Below are positions 16,424 to 24,977 of a DNA stretch of 33,270 nucleotides, piece by piece. Source of the DNA: CAYQMF01 sp964418595 (lineage in GTDB: Bacteria; Planctomycetota; UBA1135; UBA2386); the NCBI GenBank assembly GCA_964418595.1, contig CAYQMF010000072.1, forward strand, positions 1 to 33,270, in the 5' to 3' direction. Numbering within the stretch: position 1 is the first letter of the stretch; every line of letters starts with the position of its first letter. The translations under genes and the position numbers were made by a program. The notes under the pieces are model-generated. The model was not told the origin of the DNA, did no database searches, and saw nothing but the letters and a program-made list of their open reading frames with translations.

Positions 16424-17539
16424 TCAGCGACCCGGGCTGATGGCGAACGCGTTCGTCGACGCCTCGCTGATCACGTCCGAGAACAGGGCCTGCGCGAAGA
16501 TCGGCCGGTTCAGCAGCGACGGCACGTTGGGGATGCCGAGACCGAACGCGCCGCCGCCCTGCAGGTCGAGGTTCACGGGGAACATGAGGTCGGAACTCGA
16601 CTGCCAGAAGCACCCGCGCAACGACGCAAAGAGGACGCCGAGGTCCATCGGCAGGGGCACGGCGCCCATCCAGTGGCGCGACCCGCCGAGCGCCAGCATG
16701 CCGAACGCGTTGATCTGGCCGCCGAAGACCAGGGCATAGCTGCCGTTGGCGAGGGTCGGCGGCCCGTTCGTGTCGACGAGCCGGCCGCCGCCGCAGCCGG
16801 CGCCGAACTCCGTGCTGGCCGCGGTACCCTGCGCCGCCCAGGTCATGGCCTCGAGCGGATTGGCGGCGCGCGTGAGCACGCGCACCTCGTCGATGTCCAG
16901 CACCGAGCCCGGTTGCGACGCGAGGTGCTGGCCCACCCAGAAGTCCGGCGCCACGATGCGCGCGCCGTTCACGAGGTTGAGCCGGACGTCCGGCAGCCCG
17001 TTGATGTAGTAGCTCGCCGTGCTGCGGTTGGTGTCGACCACGAACAGCACGTGGACCCAGCCGCTGAGCGCCATCTGCCAGACGTTGGCGCTGGTCTGGT
17101 AGGTCGTCCCCTGCGGGTCGATGCCCGTGGTCACGAGGCTGCCGCCGTTGAGGTACACGCGGAACCCGCCGGCGACCGGCACGCCCATGATGTGTGTGAG
17201 CGACGGCGTGGGGTTGGTGAAGCCGAAGTGCAGGAAGCACGCATAGCTGAACTCCCCGCTCACGTTCGGCGCCCACCCGCTCTCGACGCGCGCGTAGTTC
17301 GGCGCAAGGTGGGAGAGGCCGGCGAAGCCGTGCACGAACCGGCCCGTCGACCACGCCGCCGCCAGGGCGTTGCTGACGACGCGACCTTCGCGCGGTGCGG
17401 GCGACGACGATGGCGCGAAGTTGAGCACGCGATCGCCGCCCGGCGCCCCGTCGAACTTGTAGTAGAGGACGTCGTCCTGCGCGGCGAGGGTCGCGACCAG
17501 CGCGAGGGCGAGGGAGAGCGTCGGCACGATCAGCGGCAT
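16424..17539 (-). CDS. secreted LamG-domain protein with GAGC C-terminal domain
   Basis: This 371-residue secreted protein has the signal peptide MPLIVPTLSLALALVATLAAQ. Residues about 25-240 form a LamG/concanavalin-like jelly roll. Evidence includes YYKFDGAPGGDRVLNFA at its start, GEFSYACFLHFG, WVHVLFVVDTNRSTASYYING and the closing SVLDIDEVRVLTRAANP. From FGAGCGG (about residue 250) to the end is a beta-rich domain closing in STNAFAISPGR, like the end of the 5207-7417 product. The ATG at 17539 is chosen for the signal peptide; a TTG at 17557 is less likely. The role is probably extracellular carbohydrate or protein binding. Confidence 0.83.
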   Translation of the reverse strand: MPLIVPTLSLALALVATLAAQDDVLYYKFDGAPGGDRVLNFAPSSSPAPREGRVVSNALAAAWSTGRFVHGFAGLSHLAPNYARVESGWAPNVSGEFSYACFLHFGFTNPTPSLTHIMGVPVAGGFRVYLNGGSLVTTGIDPQGTTYQTSANVWQMALSGWVHVLFVVDTNRSTASYYINGLPDVRLNLVNGARIVAPDFWVGQHLASQPGSVLDIDEVRVLTRAANPLEAMTWAAQGTAASTEFGAGCGGGRLVDTNGPPTLANGSYALVFGGQINAFGMLALGGSRHWMGAVPLPMDLGVLFASLRGCFWQSSSDLMFPVNLDLQGGGAFGLGIPNVPSLLNRPIFAQALFSDVISEASTNAFAISPGR

Positions 17540-17592
17540 CCGGCGGATTGTAGGCAACCACCGCCGTGGCTGACCGGGGCGATACTACTGCA

Positions 17593-19188
17593 CTACTGCG
17601 CCCGGCTGAGGCGCAGCAGCACCCCTTCCGGCAGCGGGCGGGCCGCGTCGATGCGCAGGCCGAGTCGCGACGCGACGTCGCGGGCCGCGGCCTCCGTGGG
17701 GAACCCGTTGCGCGGCTGGCCGGTGGCGAGGACCAGGAGATGCGGCAGCCCGCGGGCTTCGAGCAGGGCCTTGGCTTCGACCAGGAGGTTGTCGGCGAAC
17801 GCGGCGTGCGCCGCGAAGTGGCGCAGCGACACGATCGCCCGCATGGTGCGCCCAGCGAAGCGCACGGTGAACTCGTCGGCCGGTTCGCCCCCGACGGCGA
17901 CCTTGCCGTGCCAGTCGAAGCCTCCCTCCTCGCGAAGCGCGACGTAGAGGGGGATCAGGCCGTAGCGGCGGGTCAGGATCGTGTCGGCGTCCTCTCCCAG
18001 GGCTCCGAGCGCGGGGCGAAGGCCCACGTCGAAGGGTGTGGACCGGAACTCGTCGACGCGAGCGGTCTCGTACGAGTGGATGCTGGTCATCGTCGCTCCC
18101 AGCGCGAAGACCGCGAGCACCACACCGTGTACGCGCCCGCGGCCGTGGAGCCTGTCGAGCCAGAGCGCCACGCCGAGCGCGAGGAGGGGAAACAGCGGGT
18201 ACTGGTGCCGGAGCTGCCCGCCGAACGGAAGCTGGTGAAGGACCGCGGCCACGAACAACTGGCCCACCGCGACCACGAGCACGACGGCCGCGAAGCGGCT
18301 GGCGCGTGGGTTCGGTCTCGACCACCAGAGCCCCCCCACGAACGCCACGACCAGTGCCACGGCCAGCCACGGCATCTCGGCGACGGACTGGATCGTGAAC
18401 AAGCCAACGAGCGACGACAGACCACGGACGAGGAACGCCAGCGCCCGTTCGTCGCCACGCGGCATGAAGGCCGGCATGTACGTCTGCATCATCACGATGT
18501 CCGTCGTGCGCCAGTAGACGACGGCGGCTGCGCACCCGAGACCGGCCAACAGGAGGGCCACCCACGACCGGCGCAGGGCGTCGTGCAGGGCACGGCGGTG
18601 TTCCGCGTCGCCGGCGAGCGACAGCAGGACCGCCACGACGAGCGCGACCACCACGATCCCCTCCGTGTAGATCGACCACACCGCACCCACCGCGCCGATC
18701 GCTCCGGCCCAGGCATCGCGGCGCCGGGCCGACCGCGGCGAGGTCACGAACGGGGCGCAACCCCACAGGCACAGCACCATGAACCCGGCGGCCAGCGCGT
18801 AGCCGCGGACCACGATCCCCATCCCCGCGAACGCATGCGCGCCCGCCATCGCCGCAGCCACGAGCAGACCACTCGGCACCGAAACGCCGAACCGCCTCGC
18901 CACCGCGAACCAGAGCGGCGGCGTGCACGCGGCAGGCACGATCGCCACGAGCCGCGCCCACTGGATCGCGTCGCCAGGCTCGGAGAGGATCGCGACGCCG
19001 AGGTGCGACAACGGCGGGTGCGTCTCGACGTGCAGTTCGCGCCACAGGTGCGCCCAGGTGCGCGCCTCACCGATCCAGACGTGCCACCACTCGTCGTAGC
19101 ACGGCCCCCACGTGAAGGCGCAGCGCACGAGCCACGCGACGGTCAGGCACCCGATCAGCCCGACCAGGATCCTGCTGCGGGTGCTCAT
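17593..19188 (-). CDS. membrane glycosyltransferase, GT39/ArnT-like
   Basis: This 531-residue polytopic protein with about ten hydrophobic segments starts at the ATG at 19188 (MSTRSRILVGLIGCLTVAW). The first extracytoplasmic loop contains CYDEWWHVWIGEART, with the Asp32-Glu33 pair typical of GT-C glycosyltransferases that use lipid-linked sugars. HPPLSHLGVAIL fits the conserved HPP segment of the GT39/PMT-like (PF13231) group. A soluble C-terminal part follows the last membrane segment. It probably transfers a sugar from a polyprenyl-phosphate donor to a protein or glycolipid outside the membrane. An earlier start (19296) would add a charged extension before the first helix and is not favoured. 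Confidence 0.82.
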   Translation of the reverse strand: MSTRSRILVGLIGCLTVAWLVRCAFTWGPCYDEWWHVWIGEARTWAHLWRELHVETHPPLSHLGVAILSEPGDAIQWARLVAIVPAACTPPLWFAVARRFGVSVPSGLLVAAAMAGAHAFAGMGIVVRGYALAAGFMVLCLWGCAPFVTSPRSARRRDAWAGAIGAVGAVWSIYTEGIVVVALVVAVLLSLAGDAEHRRALHDALRRSWVALLLAGLGCAAAVVYWRTTDIVMMQTYMPAFMPRGDERALAFLVRGLSSLVGLFTIQSVAEMPWLAVALVVAFVGGLWWSRPNPRASRFAAVVLVVAVGQLFVAAVLHQLPFGGQLRHQYPLFPLLALGVALWLDRLHGRGRVHGVVLAVFALGATMTSIHSYETARVDEFRSTPFDVGLRPALGALGEDADTILTRRYGLIPLYVALREEGGFDWHGKVAVGGEPADEFTVRFAGRTMRAIVSLRHFAAHAAFADNLLVEAKALLEARGLPHLLVLATGQPRNGFPTEAAARDVASRLGLRIDAARPLPEGVLLRLSRAQ

Positions 19189-19289
19189 CCCCGATGTGAG
19201 TGCTTCCGCAGACGTGGTGTGCACTCGCGGCAGGGTATTGGGTCGGGCTGGTCGACGCGAGTCCGAGACATGCCTGGGCGGCTGAGCTC

Positions 19290-19311
19290 GCGGCACGCGA
19301 ACGCGTGCCGC
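19290..19311 (-). terminator. hairpin directly after the ABC permease stop
   Basis: A perfect inverted repeat, GCGGCACGC (19290-19298) with GCGTGCCGC (19303-19311), surrounds a GAAC loop. It abuts the stop codon of the last permease of the efflux operon. There is no T tract on the transcript side, but its position suits a terminator for the four-gene unit. Confidence 0.5.
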
Positions 19312-20508
19312 TCACTCGGCGCGCAGCGCCTCGATCGGATCCAGCCTCGCGGCGCGCAGCGCAGGCAAGGCGCCCGCGACGAGGCCGATGGCCACCGCCA
19401 CCACCTCGGCGATCAGCGCGTGCACCAGCGAGGTCGCCACGGGGAGCGCCGGCACGAGCGCGTGCAGCGTCCAGGCCACGCCGAACCCGAGGAGCAACCC
19501 GAGCGCCCCGCCGAGTGCGGCGAGCATCGCCGCCTCGCCGAGGAACAGGCGCAGCAACTGTCCGCGCGTCGCGCCGAGCGCGCGCAGCAGCCCCAGCTCG
19601 CTCATGCGCTCACGCAGTGCGATGGTCATGATCGTGAGGATTCCGACCGCGCCCACGAGCAGTGAGATCGAACCGAGCGCGGCCACGCCGAGCGTCAGCA
19701 CCGACAGCACGGTGCCCAGCACGTCGAGCATCTGCTGCTGGGCCGTGACGGTGAAGTCGACGCTGCCGTGCCGCGCGGTCAGCACGCGTTCCACCGCGGT
19801 TCGCACCTCGCTACCGTCGGCGCCCTCGAACAACACGTCGATTTCCATCAGCCCATCGCGATCGAACAGTTCGAGACCCTGCGCGACAGGCACGTACGCG
19901 GCATCGTCGAGGTCGATGCCGAGGAACTGGCCCTTCGGCGCCATCACGCCGACCACGCGGAAGCGCTGGCCACCGACGTACACCAGCTCGCCGAGCGGGT
20001 TGTGATCCCCGAACAGCTCATGGCGGAGCTTGCTGCCGAGCACGGCGAAGGCGCGCGCCGACTCGAACCCGTCGTCGGGCAGGAACGAGCCGAGCCCGAC
20101 CTCGAAGCGCCACACCTCCGGCATGCGCGGACCCACCCCGTACACCGCGGCGCGCCGGCTGCGGGCCTGCGCCTTCACCGCCGCGTTGCCGGTGACCATC
20201 GGCAGCACGGCACGCACCCACGGCAGCTCGGTGACCGCCTGCGCATCTTGCAGGCTGAGCGGCCGCACCGTGTTGATGAGCGCGCCGGACACGCCGAAGG
20301 TCGAGGTCTTGCCCGGCGTGACCGCCAGCAGGTTCGTGCCGAACTGGGTGAACTCGGCCAGCACGAAACGCTGCAAGCCGGTGCCCAGCGACGTGAGCAG
20401 CACGACCGCGGCGATGCCGACGGCGATGCCGAGCGCGGTGAGCAGCGAGCGCAGGCGTTGCGCGCGCACGGCATCGAGCGAGAAGCGGAATGCATCGCGC
20501 ACGCGCAC
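19312..20508 (-). CDS. MacB-like ABC transporter permease (FtsX family)
   Basis: This 398-residue permease has the MacB/FtsX topology: one N-terminal membrane helix (SLLTALGIAVGIAAVVLLTSLG), a large periplasmic core domain, and three C-terminal helices (ISLLVGAVGILTIMTIALRER, ALGGALGLLLGFGVAWTL and VVAVAIGLVAGALPALRAARLDPIEALR). The closing ALRAARLDPIEALR motif is a family hallmark. It is the last gene of the unit. A three-base gap separates its GTG start from the preceding permease stop, so it is probably translated by coupling. Together with the paralogous permease it could form a heterodimer driven by the single ATPase. Substrates may be lipoproteins, peptides or drugs. Confidence 0.9.
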   Translation of the reverse strand: MRVRDAFRFSLDAVRAQRLRSLLTALGIAVGIAAVVLLTSLGTGLQRFVLAEFTQFGTNLLAVTPGKTSTFGVSGALINTVRPLSLQDAQAVTELPWVRAVLPMVTGNAAVKAQARSRRAAVYGVGPRMPEVWRFEVGLGSFLPDDGFESARAFAVLGSKLRHELFGDHNPLGELVYVGGQRFRVVGVMAPKGQFLGIDLDDAAYVPVAQGLELFDRDGLMEIDVLFEGADGSEVRTAVERVLTARHGSVDFTVTAQQQMLDVLGTVLSVLTLGVAALGSISLLVGAVGILTIMTIALRERMSELGLLRALGATRGQLLRLFLGEAAMLAALGGALGLLLGFGVAWTLHALVPALPVATSLVHALIAEVVAVAIGLVAGALPALRAARLDPIEALRAE

Positions 20509-20511
20509 GGG

Positions 20512-21717
20512 TCACCGCCTCGCCAGGGCCAGGACCGGGTCGAGGCGCGCCGCGCGCGCCGCCGGCAGGACGCCGAAGCCGGTGCCGATCACGAGTGCGA
20601 CCACGAGCGCCGCGGTCGCGGCCCACCACGGCGTGCCGGGCGCGAGCACCGGCTGGAACAACGGCACGACGCGGCTCACGGCTTCGCCGAGCGCGAGCCC
20701 GAGGCCCGCACCCAGCAGCGACAGCAGCCACGCCTCCCACAGGAACAGGCCGCGGATCCGCCGCGCTGGCGCGCCCAGCGCCTTCAGCAGTCCGACCTCG
20801 GCGCGGCGCTGCGACACGGCCACGACCATCACGTTCATGATGAGGATGCCAGCCACCAACAGGCTGATCGCGGCGATGCCGGCGACCGCCAGCGTGACGG
20901 CGCGCAGGATGCCGTCGAAGGTGGCGAGCACGGCCTCCTGCGTGATCACGGTGACGTCGTCCTCGCCCTCGTGGCGCTCGGCGAGGATCGCGCGCGCGTC
21001 GTCGACGGCTTGCGCCACGGCCTCGCGGCTGCGCGCCTGGATCAGCACACGGAACAGACCTTCGCTGTCGAAGAGTGCCTGCGCCGACGCCACCGGCAGC
21101 ACGATCATCTCGTCGAGGTCGGTGCCGAGCGACCGGCCGCTCGACGACAGCACGCCGACCACACGGTGGCGGCGATCGCCGACGCGCACCCACTCGCCGA
21201 GCGCCGGCTCGGCGCCGAACAGCTCGCGCCGCAACGTGGCCCCGAGCACGCACACCGCACTGCCGGCGCGCGGGTCGCCCTCGGGCAGGAACTGGCCGCT
21301 GCCGAGCGTGAGGTGGCGGACAGGCAGCAGCTCGGCGGTGGAGCCGAGCAGCATCGCCTCGCGCTCGCGCGCGCCCCACGACACCATCGCACTGCCCGCG
21401 ATGATGGGTGCGACCTTCGCCACCGCGCTGCTGCGCTCCAGCGCGAGCGCATCGTCGAGGGTGAGGTCCCGCGGCGTGGCGCCGAGCAGCGGCGGCGCGC
21501 CGCCGGTGGTCTCGGCGCGCCCCGGCAGCACGATCACGAGGTTGGTGCCGAGCTGCGCGAACTGGTCGGTGATGTAGGTGCGGCCCGCTTCGCCGAGCCA
21601 CGTCAGCAGCACGACGCCGGCGACGCCGATGCCCATCGCCACCAGGATGAGGACGGTGCGCCAGCCGCTGGCGACGAGGCTGTGCACGGCGAAGCCGACG
21701 CGGTCGGCGAGCCTCAC
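20512..21717 (-). CDS. MacB-like ABC transporter permease (FtsX family), first copy
   Basis: This 401-residue paralogue of the next permease has an N-terminal helix (WRTVLILVAMGIGVAGVVLLTWLG), a periplasmic core with ITDQFAQLGTNLVIVLPGRAETTGG, and three C-terminal helices. It ends in the family ALRAARLDPVLAL-type sequence (ARAARLDPVLALARR). The GTG start overlaps the ATPase stop by four bases (GTGA). The two permeases differ through most of the periplasmic core, so the transporter is probably an asymmetric pair rather than a recent duplication. It probably acts with the HlyD-type adaptor encoded at the start of the operon. An outer-membrane partner is not visible here. Confidence 0.9.
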   Translation of the reverse strand: MRLADRVGFAVHSLVASGWRTVLILVAMGIGVAGVVLLTWLGEAGRTYITDQFAQLGTNLVIVLPGRAETTGGAPPLLGATPRDLTLDDALALERSSAVAKVAPIIAGSAMVSWGAREREAMLLGSTAELLPVRHLTLGSGQFLPEGDPRAGSAVCVLGATLRRELFGAEPALGEWVRVGDRRHRVVGVLSSSGRSLGTDLDEMIVLPVASAQALFDSEGLFRVLIQARSREAVAQAVDDARAILAERHEGEDDVTVITQEAVLATFDGILRAVTLAVAGIAAISLLVAGILIMNVMVVAVSQRRAEVGLLKALGAPARRIRGLFLWEAWLLSLLGAGLGLALGEAVSRVVPLFQPVLAPGTPWWAATAALVVALVIGTGFGVLPAARAARLDPVLALARR

Positions 21718-22412
21718 GCGCCGGCCCCTTCGTCGCCGACGATCCGGCCGTCGTCCATGCGCAGGCGTCGGTGCGCGCGGCGGCCGAGCGCCGGGTCGTG
21801 GGTCACGACGATGAGCGTGATGCCGTCGTCGTGCAGGTGCTCGAGCACGCCGACGACGTCGTCGCCGGTGGCGCGATCGAGGTTGCCGGTGGGCTCGTCG
21901 GCCAGCACGACCGCCGGCCGCGTGATCGTCGCGCGCGCGATCGCCGTGCGCTGGCGCTGGCCGCCAGAGAGCTGGTCGGGGAGATGGTGTGCCCGGTCGC
22001 GCAGGCCGAAGCCCGCGAGCTGCGCCGCGACACGTTCACGCCGTTCGGCCGGGGCGACGCCGGCCAGCACCAGCGGCAGCTCGATGTTCTGCGCGGCGGT
22101 CAGCCGCGCCACGAGATGGAACGACTGGAACACGAAGCCGACCTTCTCGCGCCGCACGCGCGCCTGCGTCTGGTCGTCGAGCGACGTCACGTCCTCGCCG
22201 TCGAGCAGGTAGGTTCCCGCGCTCGGTCGGTCGAGCAGGCCGATCACGTTCAGGAGCGTCGACTTCCCCGAGCCCGAAGGCCCCATCAGCGACACGTACT
22301 CTCCCGGCGCGATGCGCAGATCGATGTCGCGCAGCGCGTGCACCTCGGCGTCGCCAACCCGGAACACGCGCTGCACCGCGCGCAGTTCGACCCCGCGCAG
22401 CGTGTCGATCAC
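21714..22412 (-). CDS. ABC transporter ATPase, LolD/MacB type
   Basis: This 232-residue ATP-binding subunit has Walker A GPSGSGKST (44-52), Q-loop Gln96, signature LSGGQRQR (from residue 148), Walker B VVLADEPTGNLD (from about 168) and switch His205 (VVTHD). GNLD and THDPAL are typical of LolD/MacB/FtsE-like exporters. The start is a GTG at 22412 that overlaps the adaptor stop as GTGA. Its own stop overlaps the next permease start the same way. The frame stays open further upstream only as antisense of the adaptor gene. It powers the adjacent FtsX-type permeases. Confidence 0.93.
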   Translation of the reverse strand: MIDTLRGVELRAVQRVFRVGDAEVHALRDIDLRIAPGEYVSLMGPSGSGKSTLLNVIGLLDRPSAGTYLLDGEDVTSLDDQTQARVRREKVGFVFQSFHLVARLTAAQNIELPLVLAGVAPAERRERVAAQLAGFGLRDRAHHLPDQLSGGQRQRTAIARATITRPAVVLADEPTGNLDRATGDDVVGVLEHLHDDGITLIVVTHDPALGRRAHRRLRMDDGRIVGDEGAGA

Positions 22413-23593
22413 TGGGCTTCCACGGCGCGGGCGCCGGCGGCGACGCCAGGGCGGCCGAGCGAAGTGACGATGCGCGCGCCGGGTTCGAGGCCACCGGTGA
22501 CCTCGGTGAAGCGCCAGTTGGCGAGTCCGATCCGGAGGTCGCGCTCGGCGAGCACGCCGTCGACGCCGAGCACGAACACCTTGTTGCCCTCGCGCAGCGC
22601 CTCGCTCGGTACGCGCAGCACGTCGGCGCGGCGCTCGAGCAGGACCTCGATGTCGGCCGAGTAGCCCGGCAGCAGCACCAGCTCGCGCGGCGGGTCGACG
22701 AGGTCGACGGTCACCTCGAGCGTGCGCGCCTGCTTCTCGCGGTCGAGCACGTAGGGCGCCACACGGCGCACGCGGCCAGGGAGCGCGCGACCCCGGAACG
22801 CGTCCAACGTCACCCGCACTTCCATCCCCGGTTGCACGCGCGCCGCGTCGACTTCGTCGATCGGCGCCGATACGTAGGGCGCCGAGTCGTCGATCAGATC
22901 GACGGCCGGCGGCGTGGGGATGCCCACCGGCGACGGCGTCGCGAACTCGCCCAGCTCGGCGTTCACCTCGGCGACGATCCCGGCGAAAGGCGCCTTCAGC
23001 ACCGTGCGCTCGAGCTGCGCCTTCACCACGTCGATCTGGCTGCGTCGCACCGCGGCCTCGGCCTCGGCCGCGTGCTGCGCCGCCCGCAGTGCCTTCGCCT
23101 CGCTCACCGCGCGGTCCACCCGCTGCTCGGCCGCCACCTCGCGCACCTGCAGTTCGAGCTGACGCTGCGCCTCGCGCTCCGACAGCTCTGCCCGCAGCCG
23201 CACCTCCTCCACCGCCGCTGTCGCGCGTGCCGCCTCGCTCTCGGCGAGCGCGAGCTGCGCATTCAGGTCGGCGTGCCACAGCTCCATCAGCACCTGCCCC
23301 TCGGCCACGCGATCGCCCTCCCCGACCAGCAACCGGCTCACTTGCCCACCGATCGACGGCGCGAGCCTTGCACGGCGGTGCACCTGCACCGTGCCGGCGC
23401 GCGTGTTGGCAACGGTGGCCTCGACCGTGCCTCGCGCGACCACATGGAGCTCGACCGTCACGGGCTTGGGACGTGCCGTGAACCAGATCGCGGCGGCGAC
23501 GCCACCGAGGACGAGGAGCGTGAGGATCAGACGGCGAAACACAGGCAGGAGGGTGGGAGTCGACAGGCGAGCGTAGGGGGCCGCACGCGCCAT
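22409..23593 (-). CDS. HlyD/MacA-type membrane fusion protein
   Basis: This 394-residue periplasmic adaptor protein has a single N-terminal helix (LILTLLVLGGVAAAIWF) and a lipoyl-like segment split by a coiled-coil arm. The first half of the lipoyl domain has ARLAPSIGGQVSRLLVGEGDRVAEGQVL. The arm is rich in Ala, Glu and Arg (about residues 105-200). The second half has LKAPFAGIVAEVNAELGE. Beta-barrel and C-terminal domains follow (VLRVPSEALREGNKVFVLGV). The ATG at 23593 was chosen, with GGAAG five bases upstream; an alternative GTG at 23668 is less likely. It is the first gene of the operon and would link the ABC transporter to an outer-membrane exit. Confidence 0.9.
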   Translation of the reverse strand: MARAAPYARLSTPTLLPVFRRLILTLLVLGGVAAAIWFTARPKPVTVELHVVARGTVEATVANTRAGTVQVHRRARLAPSIGGQVSRLLVGEGDRVAEGQVLMELWHADLNAQLALAESEAARATAAVEEVRLRAELSEREAQRQLELQVREVAAEQRVDRAVSEAKALRAAQHAAEAEAAVRRSQIDVVKAQLERTVLKAPFAGIVAEVNAELGEFATPSPVGIPTPPAVDLIDDSAPYVSAPIDEVDAARVQPGMEVRVTLDAFRGRALPGRVRRVAPYVLDREKQARTLEVTVDLVDPPRELVLLPGYSADIEVLLERRADVLRVPSEALREGNKVFVLGVDGVLAERDLRIGLANWRFTEVTGGLEPGARIVTSLGRPGVAAGARAVEAQ

Positions 23594-23716
23594 GGCACTT
23601 CCGCGGCGGCGAGAGCGTGACGGTTGCGCCGCAGCCGCTCGGGAATCGTGCCCACTGCGCACCAGCACCCCGCTTCGTCGCTAGACTCGCGCCGTCCATT
23701 CGCGCGCCAGGCGCGC

Positions 23717-23722
23717 AGGAGA
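23717..23722 (+). promoter_or_regulatory. strong ribosome binding site for the FG-GAP gene
   Basis: AGGAGA ends five bases before the ATG at 23728. It supports 23728 as the start of the FG-GAP gene and shows that translation is set up to begin upstream of the in-frame TGA. Confidence 0.7.
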
Positions 23723-23727
23723 ACGGC

Positions 23728-24963
23728 ATGAGCATGAGAATCGCACTCGCGTGCGCAGTGGCCGGAGCAACGGCCACCGCGCAGTCCTTCGAGGCCCCCT
23801 TCCGCGTCAAGGCGCAGGATGCGTGGGTCGACACCGACGTCGGCCACGCGGCCCCCTACCTCTACGACATCGACGGCGACGGCAAGCGGGACCTGCTGGT
23901 CGGCCAGTTCGGCGAGGGCAAGATGCGCATCTATCGCAACGTCGGCACGAACGCCAAGCCCGACTTCGCGCCGCACGCGTGGTTCCAGGCCGGCGGCCGG
24001 GTGGCCACCACCCCCGCAGGTTGATGCGTCGGCTTCAGTCCACAGTTCGTGGACCTGGATGCGGATGGGCACGACGACGTGATCACCGGCTCGTATTGGC
24101 CGGGCAACATCTACTGGTTCCGTGGCACGGGGAAGGGTGAGTTCGCCGAGGGCCAGAAGCTCGTCGACACCGACGGCAAGGACCTGCACGCGGGCAAGCC
24201 GTGGGTGAGCGACGACGAGCCCGACATGAACAGCCTGGCTGCCGTGCCGTGCATGTTCGACTGGGACAGCGACGGCGACCTCGACCTGCTGGTGGGCAAC
24301 ATCGCCGGCGGCGTGACGCGGATCGAAAACGTCGGCAGCAAGACCAAGCCCGTGTTCGGCAAGGAGCGCCATCCGGTGATGGCCGGCAAGAGCGCGCTCA
24401 AGGTGTCGGGCGACGCGGGTCCGGTGGCGGTCGACTGGGACCGCGACGGGCGTCTCGACCTGATCGTCGGCAGCGACGACGGCGAGGTCGCGTTCTTCCG
24501 CAACGTCGGCAAGGCCGGTGCGCCGGAGTTCGCGGCCGCGGTCGAACTGCTGCCGAGGTCGGTGCAGGGCTGGGACGCGATCCCGGTCGGGGGCGCACCG
24601 AAGGGCTATGGCGTGCGCACCAAGGTGCACGTCGCCGACTGGAACGGCGACGGTCAGCTCGACATCCTGGTCGGCGACTACGTGCAGCAGGCGCAGACGC
24701 CGCCGGAACTCACCGCCGAGCAGGAAGCGCGGCGCGATGAACTCCGCAAGGAGCGCGATGCGATGAGCCAGAAGATGGGCGAGGCGTACGAGAACGTGCG
24801 CAAGAACAAGGGCGAGGCCGACGCGCAGGCCGCGATGGAGGAACTCTCCAAGCGCTACTCTGCGATCTGGGAAGAGCTGCGACCCCTCGAGCCGCAGAGC
24901 GACAGCCACGGGTTCGTGTGGGTGTACCTGCGCAAGGTCGCGCCGGCGCCTGGCGGCAACTGA
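23728..24963 (+). CDS. FG-GAP/VCBS repeat protein with in-frame UGA (candidate selenoprotein)
   Basis: This exported beta-propeller protein would have 411 residues if the TGA at 24022-24024 (codon 99) is read through. The signal peptide is MSMRIALACAVAGATATAQ. FG-GAP/VCBS repeats occur on both sides of the TGA: DIDGDGKRDLLVGQFGEG before it, then VDLDADGHDDVITGSYWPGN, DWDSDGDLDLLVGN, DWDRDGRLDLIVGS and DWNGDGQLDILVGD, calcium-binding-style Asp-rich loops. The frame is identical upstream and downstream. The TGA is followed directly by Cys and VGFSPQF; I recall Cys-Cys at this place in relatives, which makes selenocysteine in a U-C pair plausible. A stem-loop resembling a bacterial SECIS element follows. 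The alternatives are a nonsense mutation or a sequencing error. A charged helical C-terminus ends in WVYLRKVAP. Confidence 0.7.
24028..24063 (+). promoter_or_regulatory. SECIS-like stem-loop after the in-frame UGA
   Basis: The core is a perfect 6-bp stem, GTCCAC (24038-24043) with GTGGAC (24049-24054), closed by the loop AGTTC. It extends with A24037-T24056, C24036-G24057, T24035-G24058, T24034-A24059, C24033-G24061 and G24032-C24062 around single-base bulges. The apical loop starts 20 bases after the UGA. It has a G among its first two bases, as bacterial SECIS elements commonly do. Function is inferred from structure and position only. Confidence 0.45.
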
Positions 24964-24977
24964 GGAAGCGCCGTCGC

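Noticed and set aside
13545..16739. 1064-residue plus-strand open frame
   Set aside because: It is antisense to the M6 protease and other minus-strand genes, with Arg/His/Val/Leu-rich sequence and no domain.
17566..19665. Plus-strand open frame over the GT39-like gene
   Set aside because: It is highly charged and repetitive, and antisense to a protein with proper membrane helices.
24049..24963. Separate gene starting at the GTG at 24049
   Set aside because: It lacks a signal peptide and a ribosome binding site, would start in the middle of an FG-GAP repeat, and is in the same frame as the preceding 98 codons. Both parts are better read as one gene.
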